Part shown: piece by piece, positions 35,043-46,925 of the stretch
Layout: each line of letters starts with the position of its first letter
Position numbering within the stretch: the stretch's first letter is position 1
From: Psococerastis gibbosa
Taxonomy: Eukaryota > Arthropoda > Insecta > Psocodea > Psocidae
Reading direction: 5' to 3'
DNA length: 64,000 nucleotides
NCBI GenBank assembly: GCA_963971405.1
Contig: OZ020492.1
Location: 11,210,151-11,274,150 of the forward strand
Program-made: the position numbers and the translations under genes
Notes under the pieces: model-generated
Told to the model about the DNA's origin: nothing
What the model saw: only the letters and a program-made list of their open reading frames with translations
Databases searched by the model: none

Positions 35043-35427
35043 CGGTGCCCATTCCATTGACCGGCTAGGGCTATTTCCAACAACGGTGACGTGGTAGCAG
35101 ACATTCAAGACTTAGGTTGCGTTTCCATCAACCTCGCATTGCAGAATGCAAGTGACATTGACGGAAATTACAATTTTTCTTTTTATAGAAATCTATTAAA
35201 ATATTTGTACTTAACATATCCCATGACGCCATTTTTTAATTTTAGTTTGTTTGTTGGTGATTTTACTGTATGATCATTGATCAATTTTAACTATGGCGTA
35301 GAGGAAACTATACATTTCCGTCAATTCTGCAATGCGAGGTCGGTGGAAACCCGCCTAAGTCTTGAATGTCTGCTACCACGTCACTGTTTTTGTAAATAGC
35401 CCTAGCCGGTCGGTGGAATGGGCACCT
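35043..35427. mobile_element. Foldback MITE family C
   Basis: TA precedes (35041-35042) and follows (35428-35429). Ends CGGTGCCCATTCCATTGACC and GGTCGGTGGAATGGGCACCT. Closely matches 19529-19916. Confidence 0.9.
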
Positions 35428-35646
35428 TAATATTCAGTTTAGTTCCTCAAATTTGGAGAAAATGCTTCAGCCGGCCTACTACGGCGATTATTATTAATCC
35501 TAATATGGGTAAACAAGATTATGTTACAATGGAAAAGTGCTATTCAAAATTGTTTTGTTTACATTTTTAACACCAAGAATAAGCTAATACCGAACGACTT
35601 AGTAGGCCCTCTGGAACGTGCCGTGGCGTTAGTTATTAATCGCTTA

Positions 35647-36028
35647 AGGTGCCCATTCCATTTACCGGCTAGGGCTATTTCCAAAAACGGTGACGTGGTA
35701 GCAGGCATTCAAGACTTAGGTGGCGTTTCCACCGACCTCGTATTGCAGAATTGACGGAAATGTTTATTTTCCTCTATGCCATAGTTAAATTTGATCAATG
35801 ATCATACAGTAAAATCACAAACAAACTAAAATTAAAAAATGGCTTCATGGGATATGTTAATTACAAACATTTTAATACATTTCTATTAAAAAAAAAAAAA
35901 ACATTTCCGTCAATGTCATTTGCAATCTGCAATGCGACGTTGGTGGAAACGCTACCTAAGTCTTGAATGTCTGCTACCACGTCACCGTTGTTGGAAATAG
36001 CCCTAGCCGGTCAATGGAATGGGCGCCT
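35647..36028. mobile_element. Foldback MITE family C, inverted centre
   Basis: Starts AGGTGCCCATTCCATTTACC after TA, ends GGTCAATGGAATGGGCGCCT. The central part lies in the opposite orientation to the copy 220 nt upstream, so the two are separate insertions. Confidence 0.85.
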
Positions 36029-36900
36029 ACGGGAATACACGACTTAAATATTTGAGCTCTTATTAATTTGGAATAATTCCTTATATATGTTTATTTTAGA
36101 CCAAAACATATACTGTCTAAGTCTTGCCTTCGACATTACAATAAATAGGTGGCTGCAGGTAGGCGCTGCAGGGCAACGCATACATAATTATATAAATATA
36201 ATACTGTAGTCCAGGATTCATATATTTGTACACTTAGTTAGGTCGGTCAGTGTACAGTTGGAACATACCTACGTAGCTCGGTAGGTGCATCATTAATCGT
36301 GGAACTGTAGGACCGATGTTTCAGAACACACACAGTATTGTAATAACACAAATAGGAGGCGTGGCTGGAGCACCCCAATGAGGTTCTGTAGGGACAGTTT
36401 TGGTCACTAGGTTCGCTGACGACAAACCGATATCCATATTATTCAAAATGGCCGCCGTTTGCATGTGAAACTAAGCTCTTAGCATCTCATTAATTCTTTT
36501 AATATTTTTTATAATATTTTTACTATGCCTGGACCTTATTTCGCTGCATATAATTTAATTTATATATTTTCCATGATTTATAGAAAAATTTCACTTTAAA
36601 ATAATACGTAATTAAAAATCATTTTAAAATAGTATTGAGGCTTATGGAAAAATCAACGCTTTGATATCATTGCAACTGGTGCTGCCATCTAGAAAATGAC
36701 GTCACAAATGAACCCCATTGCTCGTCACCAAGGGTGGTGGGTCTTGGGTTTGCACCGTAGATTTTAATAATTATATTAATATATTATATTATTATTAAAA
36801 TCTATGGTTTGCATGCAGGTAGTGTTAGTATACAGCAGGGGGGCCTACTACTTTTCCCGTTTGGTATTATTACTTATTCTTATTACTTATTCTTGTGGTT
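36029..36900. other. No gene; AT palindrome
   Basis: At 36763-36806, GTAGATTTTAATAATTATA and its near-perfect complement form a hairpin of about 20 bp. Sequence upstream is unique-looking. Confidence 0.45.
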
Positions 36901-37160
36901 AAAAATGTACAGCCCGTAGGAAATTACCAGCCCGAAATTTAGTACTTTTTATTTTCTATTTAATTAACTAAGCAAGTTATTAAAGATTTGGCTCATTTAA
37001 GTTGTAGAAGACTACTTCATGCATCATATATTAAGATAATTTTAATTTTTGAAATTGTAGTTTTTTCATACACACGATAATAATTTTTAGGTTAATTAAA
37101 TATAAAATAGTATTAAATTTCTGGCTGCCAATTGCCAATTTCCTACGGGATGTCCACTCT
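36901..37160. mobile_element. Foldback MITE family F, internally deleted
   Basis: Left arm AAATGTACAGCCCGTAGGAA, right arm CCTACGGGATGTCCACTCT then TA. About 120 nt of the centre and part of the right arm are missing relative to 62782-63165. It shares the preceding ATTACTTATTCTTG motif with the copy at 30439. Confidence 0.8.
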
Positions 37161-37271
37161 TAAAATTTAAACGAAACTATTTTGAATAGGACTTTCCATT
37201 ATAAAATTATCTTGGTTACATTTTTAAGCACAGGTTAACATTAAAAATAATCGGTATATTAGGCCCGCATG

Positions 37272-37423
37272 CTAAGACGGACACAAGGGGCTTGCCCAGC
37301 CACATATGATACTTAGTATAAGTTGATTTATTATGTTATAAAGTAATCGATACTACATAAGTTTGTTATATTTCGACCCACAACTAGACCCCCCTCCCCC
37401 CCAATGGGCTGGATTCGTCCCTG
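37272..37423. mobile_element. hAT-type MITE
   Basis: Flanks CCCGCATG (37264-37271) and CCCTCATG (37424-37431) match at 7 of 8. Ends CTAAGACGGACACAAGG and GGCTGGATTCGTCCCTG are diverged inverted repeats, with a C run on the right side. Confidence 0.7.
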
Positions 37424-37623
37424 CCCTCATGTAGTCTTCAGTCTACATGTATAATAAAATTTAGTTACTTTCAAACCTTCACGCGACGAAGGTCTTTCCC
37501 CAGCCTAGGTATCAAACTGCAGCTCCCCATACATTATACTATTTATTATTATATATATATATATATTAAATAAATGATTAAGCCTTGTTTAGCAGCACTG
37601 TATGAGTCTTTTGTCCCAAATAA

Positions 37624-37738
37624 GCGCTAGCTTGGGGATGCGGGATGGTATTATTATGTATTGTATTTTTGTAATATATGCTCCTTGTCCAGGGAATCCT
37701 GGACAAGGAAAAGAAATATATATATATATATATTATTA
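37624..37738 (+). repeat. Family E retroposon 3' tail
   Basis: AAGCGCTAGCTTGGGG, TATGCTCCTTGTCCAGGGA and a hairpin (TTGTCCAGG and CCTGGACAA) followed by (AT)n. The order of blocks matches 47734-47835 and 47920-48000. Confidence 0.65.
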
Positions 37739-38876
37739 TTATATCTACAACAAACAATGGAAATTCATTTAACTTACAACAACTTCAGGGCAGGTGAAAT
37801 GTGGTAAATTTTGCTTGTACTCATCAACTGTCAAGCACACGAGGCCGGGTTGCCAGGCAACCCCTGCCTGGCGCCAACAGGTCCGTATAAATCTATAGTG
37901 TATAATTATATGGGGGGGCATTGATATTCTATTTGTAAATATTTGTAATATCCGTCCTTTCAAACACGATCGCTACTGCCTCGGCATTGCGTCATGCTTC
38001 AAAAGCTTCTATAATTTTCTTTGATTCTTTATTACAATTTCTTAAAATCCTGGACTCCAGGCAGAGCTGAAAATCCCGTACGTCTGTAGTATAGACGTCT
38101 GGTACCCCTAAGGAGCCCGTTGCTCAAAAGTAAGCGTTTCTCTGAAAACTTTCCCTTTTGGTTTATCGTATCCATTAACAAATTTCGGAATGAAAATGAA
38201 ATGTATAAGTGAATGAGTGTCAACTCGATTTATGTAATCAATTGCAATGCACTGGCGGAGTCGACTAAGAATTAATTTCCCGCAAAAATCTCCATTCGCA
38301 CAAAATCAGGAATAAAGCGTATTTGCCTGTTTGCTCAACATAGGCGAATCGCTTGTTTCTAGCTTTGAAGTGAGCTAATCGACAATTAGCTTAAATAGAC
38401 CCCGTAGGCCTTCGGAACAACAAGTGGAAGGCAGGTCTACTTGGATTTTGGAGGAAGTAGGTCACACTAAGTTGAATGCCTGCTTCCAAGGTGATATGCC
38501 TTCGAGTGGGAAAGGTGTAAACGCTCGTAAGCTAAGTATGTTAAATCGGAACTGGATGGCAATGACGCATCTCAGTATCAAATATACACGTGTCCACAAG
38601 GCCGTACTCCCTGTCATAACAAAATACTATACCCCCGGCCTTACGAGAGCCTTTGGCCATGGGACGCCGCAAATTTTGACGGTCACTCTCACTACATTAC
38701 TATTTATATCTTTTTTGGAGGAGGGGAAGGGGGGGGGGGCGCCTTGGCACAACAAACCAATTAAGGTAGAAGCTTAGGCTGGTAGAGCATCCTTTCTCAT
38801 TACCAGTGTGGGCATTTGAGGTCAGCAGCATGCCTGACAGACGCGTTTTCCCCTAACTATGAAGGTAGCCATTAGC
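37739..38876. other. No gene recognised
   Basis: The longest frame (38424-38777, 117 codons) crosses a G run at 38729-38739 and has no recognisable domain. Confidence 0.4.
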
Positions 38877-38884
38877 TTTGGGTG

Positions 38885-39161
38885 CAAGCGCGGATCTAGA
38901 ATGAGACCAAGGAGGGGGCTAAGATTAAATACGAAAAAAATTTGAAAAATAAGTCTGAAATATTGGGGTTTTACCCATTTTCAGAGCAATAAGGGTTCTA
39001 TAGTATATTATAGGTAATTAATACAATCGAGTACAAGGGGGGCTCCCGTGACTTTGCGAAAAGTATGACTGAAATAGTGGGTTTTTGCGCATTTTGAGGA
39101 ACCTTTTGGGAGGGGGGGGGGGGCTATTGCCCCCATATCCCCCCGCGTAGATCAGCGCCTG
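38885..39161. mobile_element. hAT-type MITE, perfect TSD
   Basis: TTTGGGTG is duplicated exactly at 38877-38884 and 39162-39169. Ends CAAGCGCGGATCTAG and TAGATCAGCGCCTG. G run at 39110-39122 near the right end, with a GGAGGGGG patch on the left. Confidence 0.9.
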
Positions 39162-39499
39162 TTTGGGTGGACCCAATTCTTCTTTCACGTCGAGTCTTCC
39201 GTTTCATGGTCCAGGTCTATGGAGGGATCGGACACTCGCTTCCCGACAAAAATGTTTTTCAAACGTCTTATCTGTCTAGTCCAGTATTAGTTCTCTACCA
39301 TTTACGGTCGCGCCATTGTTTGGGGAGGATAGCCAATTTCTCTTTATTAAAATCCTGGATCCACCCCTGTTGCGGGAGATCTTATAGATTCACAATCTAG
39401 GCTCTATTTTATCCTAAATAAGGAATCATGGAATAAGGTATATATATTGTAGATTAGTAAAAAGTCGAAGTTAGTGGCAGTTTAATAAAATTCCTTTAT

Positions 39500-39661
39500 C
39501 TGGGGCGTCATTTATATATTTTTCTGGGAGGGGGGGGGGGGCAGATGTCAATTAGGCCCAACTTTGGTTGTAACAATTTCCTCGTTAGTTAGGGTCATTG
39601 TTGTATTCTCTCCAGGGGGACAAATGACCCCCCCCCCCCGAGACACCAAAGGACGCCCCTG
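39500..39661. mobile_element. hAT-type MITE, weak TSD
   Basis: Ends CTGGGGCGTCATTTAT and CCAAAGGACGCCCCTG are inverted. G run at 39529-39541 and C run at 39628-39639 lie inside both ends. Flanks TCCTTTAT and TCTTGCAT match at 5 of 8. Confidence 0.65.
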
Positions 39662-41388
39662 TCTTGCATAGGCATACATAAATTTCTACACGGTGACGGT
39701 GTACAGGTTTAAGGCAGCCTAGAACCAGACTGTAAAAGCGACTCTGGAGATAGGCACTGCACATACGGTACCTCCGGCCTCCCATGATAGGCTTGGAGGG
39801 TAAAATCAGAAGTTTGTCGGTAAACCTACTTTTTTCTAGGAAGACACGGCCTTAAAAAAAAGTAACTACTTTTCAGCAGTGAGTACAAATTTAATATTTT
39901 TCATCGAAAACAAAAAAAAAACCGTATAACTTTTCACGGCTTCCCCGCGGTAGTAGGAGTTTTCGTCCTTAATGTTGCCATGTGGGTGACCGATAAAAAA
40001 TGCTACTAAACTCTCATCAATACTTTGGGGATATAAAGGTCTACGGGCTACATACGAATCTTCAAGCATCGCTGATATGGCAGCGGGCAAGGCTTCCAAA
40101 ATCCGTACCTATACGAATTCTGTTCGGAATTTATCCCACAGTTCAAATAACCGAGATTTTTTCGATGAAACATTTTGCAAGGCTTCGTCACTGTTTGGAA
40201 AGGCTAAGGCATCTATATTCTAGCGCTTTTTTTCTTCTTTTTTTTACATCTAATGGCTAATCGGCCCTCAAATATGCAAATATATAATTATATAATAACC
40301 TACATTGCCGCACAATATTATATCCCCCATTTCCCATTTACAAAGATTTATGTTACCTTACTTCGAGTTGGCTACAAAATTTTCGTCAGAAACTATGCAG
40401 ATACGTTTTCGGGGCTTCGCGGTGAAATAAAATCAGCAACATGGTTTTAATTTTCTTTATTTGTTGTTGTTCATTACACAATTATTATGCTAAGAGAAGT
40501 AGAAGTTGACCCGTTATGAATAAATGTCACCCCCCCCCCCCCACTCATGATGCCCATTGTTAATGTGTTTTTTTTCACTGTTTTCCTTCATGGTAACCAG
40601 TACAATGCAGGCATGGGCTATTTTAGGATTTTTATGAACCTACCTGCAGAATTTTATAGAGTAGTTTCCCCTCTAAATCGGCGAACAGGAGAGAAAATCC
40701 ATGAACATTATTAAACATTCTTCCTGGGAAGGGGGTTGGGGAGGCAATTGATGCCCAGCCCTCTGCCAAGATATCTCTACCGAGTGATTCCTTTTACAAT
40801 TATGTATTGGCGTATTGCCCCTTTCAAGTTTAACTATAACTATTGTACTGATAAATTCCCGTGCTGTAGGGCACCCCCGTAGCGCCGCCACTGTATAGAA
40901 GGCCCGCTGGTGATATGAGCGGCACGACATTTACATGTTTTATTATTTACCAATTTTATTAGTATGGAAGAAAGACAAGAAGGAAATTCATTTAATTGAG
41001 ATATTTAATTTTTAGTATGCAAAAAGGGAAAGCAAAGCTACCCACAAAAATAGATTATTAATACAGACCCAATGCCCTGCAAAACGTTGCTGTCCAAGTT
41101 CAACCCGAAACTAGGTCGGACAGTCTTGGCTCTGTTTAGGTCGTTGCCCCACACCCGCACCTATATTTAGCTTATACGACTTAGTGTCATCTTCAGGACC
41201 TTTGTGGCAACGCTCACCTTTAAAAATAAATAAAATTATTTCCTCCGTCCTACAATTATTTTTGGTAACTAAGGAAATTATAGTCAACTCGTGTAGCCTA
41301 CGGCCGACCCCCAAAATTATTCGCTATGTTTTCCAGGTTTCTGGGCGTATACGGGGCGGAATGTGTTATTGAAACATTACATAGGCGT
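39662..41388. other. No gene; B fragment near 40617-40690
   Basis: TTTTATGAACCTACCTGCAG and ATAGAGTAGTTTCCCC match the family B interior. A C run lies at 40531-40542. Short frames on both strands have no motif. Confidence 0.35.
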
Positions 41389-41396
41389 GGTTGGTC

Positions 41397-41578
41397 CAAG
41401 GGCGGATTTTAGGAGGGGGGTCAGAGGGTCCGGACCCCCCCCCCAAATAAATTAACTTACACTAGATAACAATGGGTTTACAGTGGGAATTAAAAATAAT
41501 CATGTTTTTTAATGTTATAATGCACTGAACCTGCCGCTGACCCCCCCCCCCCTAAATTGGAGGCAAAATTCGCCCTTG
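41397..41578. mobile_element. hAT-type MITE, perfect TSD
   Basis: GGTTGGTC is present on both sides (41389-41396, 41579-41586). Ends CAAGGGCGGATTTTAGG and CAAAATTCGCCCTTG. G then C tracts at the left end form GGGTCCGGACCCC, and a C run lies before the right end. Confidence 0.92.
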
Positions 41579-41586
41579 GGTTGGTC

Positions 41587-42277
41587 TAAGGTGTTGTCAT
41601 ACTGAATACTATCAAAACTATAAATAAAATTTTGCGCGGCAGACCTTTGTATTTCTGTAAATAGTTTTTGCCGGGAGCCCCTTCCATTGAATTTGGGACC
41701 TAACAGCCTAATTGAAATTCACATAATTTACATTAAAAAAAGCATAGACCTTCACGCAAATCATTTGTTACTTGCAGTAGAAAAATAAATCTTTGTCGGA
41801 TCTTAAAATATTGCTAAAAGAAATCGCACCATGGGGTCCCGGCGTCAATTGTTTTGTACCCCCCCCCCCCCCCGTTTTATGTAGACATTGAACTCAGTTG
41901 TAGACAAATTAATTTCAAGTTGGCAAACTTGTTGCTGGAGGTTACGCATTGGAATCCCCCCCCCCCCTCCCCAACATGTAGCAGTCTTATATCTTTTGCG
42001 TTACAGAAAAATAGTTCCAAATAGCCCCCCTTCCCTGATTTGCCCTGCCTATGTAGGTTACCCCTGTAGCACTTTAACCCTCGATGGTTCTGTGCCTTTA
42101 AACTGTAGTGTGAAAAGCATTGGCAGGGGAGCATGGTGAGACATGACAACGCGCTGAGACTATCCCAGTCAGTCTACGTGCGCGGCGAGTCTTGATCACC
42201 TCCGAATTAATCGTGTGACCTTACCATGTTTCCCAAGTGGGGGAGCTGCTTTTTAAATTTCTAAATACCAGCATTTC
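41587..42277. other. No gene; C runs
   Basis: C runs at 41859-41873 and 41956-41969 without matched inverted ends. Overlapping opposite frames at 41877-42149 cross these runs and are not credible genes. Confidence 0.35.
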
Positions 42278-42550
42278 TTGCTTTTGTTGATCATTCGGCA
42301 TTTAAAGGAGGAGTATACTTGGTTGGCACAGCGTAGCCTAGCCTGGACTATAAATAGAAGACTTCTTTACAGGCGACTTATGCAACAGCTGCAGGGCAAT
42401 GCGGTGCTTACGAAGATGAAAAATCCGAAACCCTTAATAAGCACAATCCACGCTGCCCTTCAACAGCATATTAAACGCAATTACTGATGGATGACCAGTT
42501 GCTGAATAAACGGACATTATGTGAACATTCTACCCTCGCGCGGTGTACTG

Positions 42551-42580
<30 letters not shown>
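42278..42580 (+). pseudogene. Possible retrocopy with poly-A tail
   Basis: An open frame of 69 codons (42278-42487) encodes a basic, Leu/Arg-rich peptide (LAQRSLAWTINRRLLYRRL) that I do not recognise. AATAAA at 42505-42510 is followed about 40 nt later by an uninterrupted run of about 30 A at 42550-42580. This is the arrangement left by reverse transcription of a polyadenylated transcript. No start of the copy or flanking direct repeat was identified. A retroposon of unknown type is an equally good reading. Confidence 0.35.
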
Positions 42581-42583
<3 letters not shown>

Positions 42584-43013
42584 TGCCCTTCAGTCTTCAA
42601 CTGGCGCATTTTTCATTCTAAAGTGTCACTTGAGCTGCACGTAAAAATTAGTAATCATTGAGCAACTTGCCGGAGCAAGAGGAAAAACAATGGCCGAGGT
42701 CAGGGCGTTAACGTCCGACCGGGGTGAGTACAAGAAATGGGTCTGGGGCGACCCCCTCACGCTGCGCGCGCGGCATTATGAGGGAAGAGGAAGAAGAAAA
42801 AATTGGTAAATTTTGTACTATTCATTTGTCAAACATATACAGACGTTGACCCCATTTAGCACTGTAAATACGCAGAAAATTCAGTTCATTATGAAATTGC
42901 AAATGAAATCTTCAGCCTGCGGGGCAAATAATATATATATAGTCACCGTAAAGGCCAATTCAGTTTGAAATACGGAGAATTTTTCGCTTTTCCTAACAAT
43001 ATATAATAATAGG

Positions 43014-43189
43014 CAAGGACGGATACAGGGGGGGCGGTAGCTGCCCCCCCCAAAATTTTTTTTAAATAATCTAATCTAAATCTATTGTAAATTAATTTAA
43101 TGCGCTCTGATTTAATCGATCCAACATATGTTTTTCCTATCACACAACTACCCCCCCCCCCAAAAAAAAATGGGCTGGATCCGTCCCTG
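43014..43189. mobile_element. hAT-type MITE, perfect TSD
   Basis: ATAATAGG flanks both sides (43006-43013, 43190-43197). Ends CAAGGACGGATACAGG and GCTGGATCCGTCCCTG. Inside are a GGGGGGGCGGTAGCTGCCCC patch and a C run at 43151-43161. Confidence 0.92.
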
Positions 43190-43307
43190 ATAATAGGAGT
43201 TGTAACAGTGTCGGTAGAAATAGGAAAATAGAGAGATAACTCAGCGTGAGGGTACCTCCGCCAACCCTAGAAATAGAAAAAGTACTTGATACGCATTTAT
43301 AACTATA

Positions 43308-43518
43308 TAAATAAATAAATATTGACTTTTTTTGTTCTATTACTAAGCCAACCTAGCGGAGTTAGGGCTATAAAGCCCTCTCTTACACTCAACTTGGAAG
43401 GCCCGGGACCGCCTGCTTTACATGCCCTCCGAAGCATGGCCAGAAAATGTAGGAAGTGTAGGACTCGAACCAACAACCTTTCGGGTGAAAGTCGGAGTCC
43501 GTACCACCACTCTACATG
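43308..43518 (-). mobile_element. SINE family A, full-length
   Basis: From the (AAAT)n tail to ACCACTCTACATG. Followed immediately by imperfect AGCTATAT repeats (43517-43549). Confidence 0.88.
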
Positions 43519-44106
43519 TAGCTATATAGCTATATAGCGATATAGCTATGGCCCTAGTCCGGGTATTTAATTGGCACACCTCGTATAGGGGAGACATGCG
43601 GGAACTGGGTTATCTAGGATTGCAGAGTAGGATTTGAAACACGAGTTTTTTTTATATTTTCATTCACATTAGTTTATCTGATGCCAACCCAATTGTAAAT
43701 TAATAATCAATTGAAGGGGTTAAGATTCAATTTTGAGTGAGAAAACTAAGCTTTTTATTGTTTTGGCAGCGCGGCCTTGAGGTGCTTTTCCAGTTGAACG
43801 TGTTCCGATGTGTGCTCTGTGTTCGTCTAAACCAGCAACCGCGCATAATATTTTACAACATACTGCTTGTGTAAGCAACGGACATGTGCCAGATTCTCCT
43901 TATGGTCAGGATTGGCACGTGGCCTTCCACTCACAGAACGCTATTGCATGGAGCCAGCAGCAAAATGTGAGTGAAAGAATAAATGTTACCCAAGGAAGAA
44001 TACTGAAGATTATAACACGGAGAATAATAACCACGAGCTTAACGAATTAGCAAAAGAGCCTACAGAATCAGCAATATATTCTGTGAGCAACTTCGCATAC
44101 ATTCAA
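43519..44106. other. No gene recognised
   Basis: The 80-codon frame at 43808-44050 has a CALC segment and many His/Gln but no domain that I can name. Confidence 0.35.
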
Positions 44107-44893
44107 AAGGAACGGGTACGAGTGAAACCGTCATACATGCTTTCCTATTTCAATTGGTATAGGTACCGGGATACCTATAGGTAGTTCCATGGTAAATAAT
44201 TGTCCTATGGTTAAATTCCGGTTGCCACGACTGTCTCTATCCCAAAGCACTGAATTGATAGATGGGATAGTCTAGAACGAGCAAGCGAATATATTACAAC
44301 GCAGTAGTAATTGCATGGTATGCAATGTATTGGGGCATGAATTATCCATTATTGCTTCAAAAAATAATTGATTAAGCAGTAGAATCAGTCATTCTGAAAG
44401 AGTACTTCCGAACGTTTCGTCAACATCTGCGGTCGACGTCTTCAGTGGAACTGTGAAGACTTCTATGATTGTATCTCGAAGGCTCAGCAGCTGCTACAGC
44501 GGATTCTACTGCTTCATCACGTAGCTCCGGCCGTGGAAGCCTTTGTAATTATATCAAAAACTACTTTCAAAAATCAAAACAAAACCTTTGCTTGGAACGA
44601 CACCCTATCCGGTGTTGTTACACTATTGAACAAAACATAAGACATATACCTGAATTTAGAAAGCATCAATTGAAATTGAGTTAGTCCAAAATAAAAAGGT
44701 TTTTGTGATTTTTGTACATCTACATGACAATTTTTATCAAAATTTTGTCCACAAATCGACGAACACGTAGGCATTTCGTAAAAATCATTTTTTTTTGGGA
44801 TGCTGGGACCTCAAAACGTGTAAATCCACTGAAATCTCGAAATCAAAATTTACAATTACATCCTTATACTATCTATAAATAGGAAAACAACAA
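44107..44893 (+). mobile_element. Family B element interrupted by repeat H
   Basis: Left end ACGAGTGAAACCGTCATACATG, right end TATAAATAGGAAAACAA. The interior is cut at about 44373 by repeat H. The copy is related to 32097-33270, sharing ATAGTCTAGAACG and TATGCAATGTATTGGGG. Confidence 0.7.
44374..44514 (-). mobile_element. Repeat H with hammerhead-like motif, copy 1
   Basis: Inverted ends AAGCAGTAGAATC and GATTCTACTGCTT. On the minus strand at 44414-44445 it carries CTGAAGA, a GTCGAC/GTTGAC stem of 6 bp, then GAAAC. This resembles the CUGANGA-stem-GAAA core of hammerhead ribozymes, with one extra base before the stem. Such motifs are known from Penelope-like elements and other retroposons. 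Confidence 0.5.
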
Positions 44894-45203
44894 GCACAGC
44901 TTACCAAAAGTTCAGCATTATTATGCCACTAGATACATTGAAACACAACCGCTACAAAATTATCCCTCCTGAGACTGACCTACATGCCATACAAAGGCAG
45001 GCCAAGTACGTAGAAGTAACGTTCTATAACAGACTTACAAGAGACGTAAAAGCAGTACATCAGCTCTGAACGTATTTGGAAGACTTTTAAAAACACATCT
45101 TAATGGACTAGTGCTGACAAACGAGGACTAGGCAATAGCAATCACATTTAAAGTACAGACTTTGTGAAGTAATCTCACTTACTTAATTTACACATATTTG
45201 ACG

Positions 45204-45412
45204 AAGCAGTAGAATCCGGGATAATGGGCCGGTGTCGTTCTGAAAGCGTACTTCCAAACGTTTTGTCAACATCTGCAGTCGACATCTTCAGTGGAACTTT
45301 GTGGACTTCTAAGATTGTATCTCGGAGGCTCTGCAGCCATTGCACTCAGTTGCTCAGTTTGGAAGCACGTTTTCAGATCGACCAGATCAAATCAGAACGG
45401 ATTCTACTGCTA
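45204..45412 (-). mobile_element. Repeat H with hammerhead-like motif, copy 2
   Basis: Ends AAGCAGTAGAATCCG and CGGATTCTACTGCT. The motif at 45260-45291 (minus) is the same except that GAAAC has become AAAAC. About 65 nt longer than copy 1 because of an extra segment before the right end. Confidence 0.5.
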
Positions 45413-45510
45413 CATCACCGTGAAAGTATTCGCAATTATTTTGTAATTACCGTATATTTGGGCGCATCGATTGGAACATATATATATGTATATATATAGC
45501 CAATGCTATA

Positions 45511-45650
45511 AATAAGGACTTTTTATTGTTTCTATTACTAAGCCAACCTAGCGGAGTTAGGGCTATAAAGCCCTCTCTTACACTCAACTAGGAAGGCCCG
45601 GGACCGCCTGCTTTACATGCCCTCCAAAGCATGGCCAGGCAATGAAGCCA
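45511..45650 (-). mobile_element. SINE family A, 5'-truncated
   Basis: TTCTATTACTAAGCCAACC through GCATGGCCAGGCAATGAAG. The tRNA-like head is absent. Confidence 0.8.
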
Positions 45651-45660
45651 GTTGTTATGT

Positions 45661-46028
45661 TTTAGTAATAATTTTTTTTTTTTTTTTAAACCAAACTGTC
45701 AAGGGGAAAGCGAGATATTGGGTTTTGGTTACACTAACACCGACTACAACATGCGTTAATTAAAAAAAAAACTATTTGAGCCAGTTTTTAGGAAAACTCT
45801 TATAAATGGTCCCGAGGTATGATTTTTGTGAACCTACATGCCCAATTATATCCAAATCCACCGAGTTGTTTGCCCGCAAATCGATGAACAAACCGACAGG
45901 CATTTCGTAAAAAACTCTTTTTTGGTTCGTGGGACCTCAAAATGTGTGAATCCGTTGAAATACCGGAATTAAACATTTTGACCATCACAAAGCTTCTCTT
46001 ATACTACGTATAAATAGGAAAGCTAAAA
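45661..46028 (+). mobile_element. Family B 3' half
   Basis: From TTTAGTAATAATTTTTT to ATAAATAGGAAAGCTAAAA, including ACCGAGTTGTTTGCCCGC and CATTTCGTAAAAAACTC. Confidence 0.72.
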
Positions 46029-46925
46029 TAATAACTCAGTGTATGTACAGAAAATAGTCGTATATAAATCCACAAGTATAATGCTGCATAAGTGACATTG
46101 GTATGAAGAGTCGATTCAAAACCTCGTTTCTATTCATTGCTCCCCTTACTTCTTCAAGTTGGAAATTTATTTCAGAAAACTAATGAAGACAGTTTTTATA
46201 CTGTGTGCATCATTGTTTTCTCTCTCTCAAAGTTGGAATTTATTGAAGAATTTTTTTATTTCATTTTAAATTCTTCGTCGTCGCTGCAAAATGCCATGTA
46301 ATGAATATCTTTGATATAGGTACATATTAAAAATGTGCCACTTTATTATTAGATATTTCATTGTTTTTCTTTGGCCAAAGGCCACTTTCGTCAATTTTCC
46401 AATCCGAGGGGCATTGTCTGTAACATTTTGCAAAAGAGGCTTATTTCACTAATTCGGACCTACTCATTACGAATTTCAATCTTCAGATTCAATTAATTTA
46501 AAAAAAAAATCAAATCTTTAAATCTTGAACTCAGAATCGAAGATGCTGGCCTAAATTTATAATTTCTCCATTAAAAGTTGGCACCAAAAACTGATTAAGA
46601 CGTCAATTTTGGTGCTTTCGTTTTGATGCCAGATGATTGGCCCTGTTTACACACTCTTATATTTATTTGGCCCAATATTTGTTTGATCGAAGAAATATTT
46701 GGAATGAATATGTTGAAGTATGTGATTTGAATCTGAATGTGTTGCACTTACAATTTTTTCTTAGTCCCATATTTATTGGATCTAATATTGGAACATCAAC
46801 GAGATGCCAATATCAAGCAGCAGCTTCAAATCCGAAGTGGTGTATAGTAGAGATGTGTGGTTTATATTTTCGAATTCATTTTATTAAAATTGTTCCAATA
46901 ATTTCATGAAAACATGAACACATCT
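46029..46925. other. No gene recognised
   Basis: Unique-looking AT-rich sequence. The frame at 46637-46909 has no motif. Confidence 0.4.

Noticed and set aside
38424..38777. 117-codon open frame
   Set aside because: It runs across a G homopolymer, has no recognisable domain or splice context, and composition follows the local DNA.
39355..39369. CTGGATCCACCCCTG as the right end of the element starting at 26132
   Set aside because: Thirteen kilobases apart and the flanking 8-mers do not match; more likely two orphan ends.
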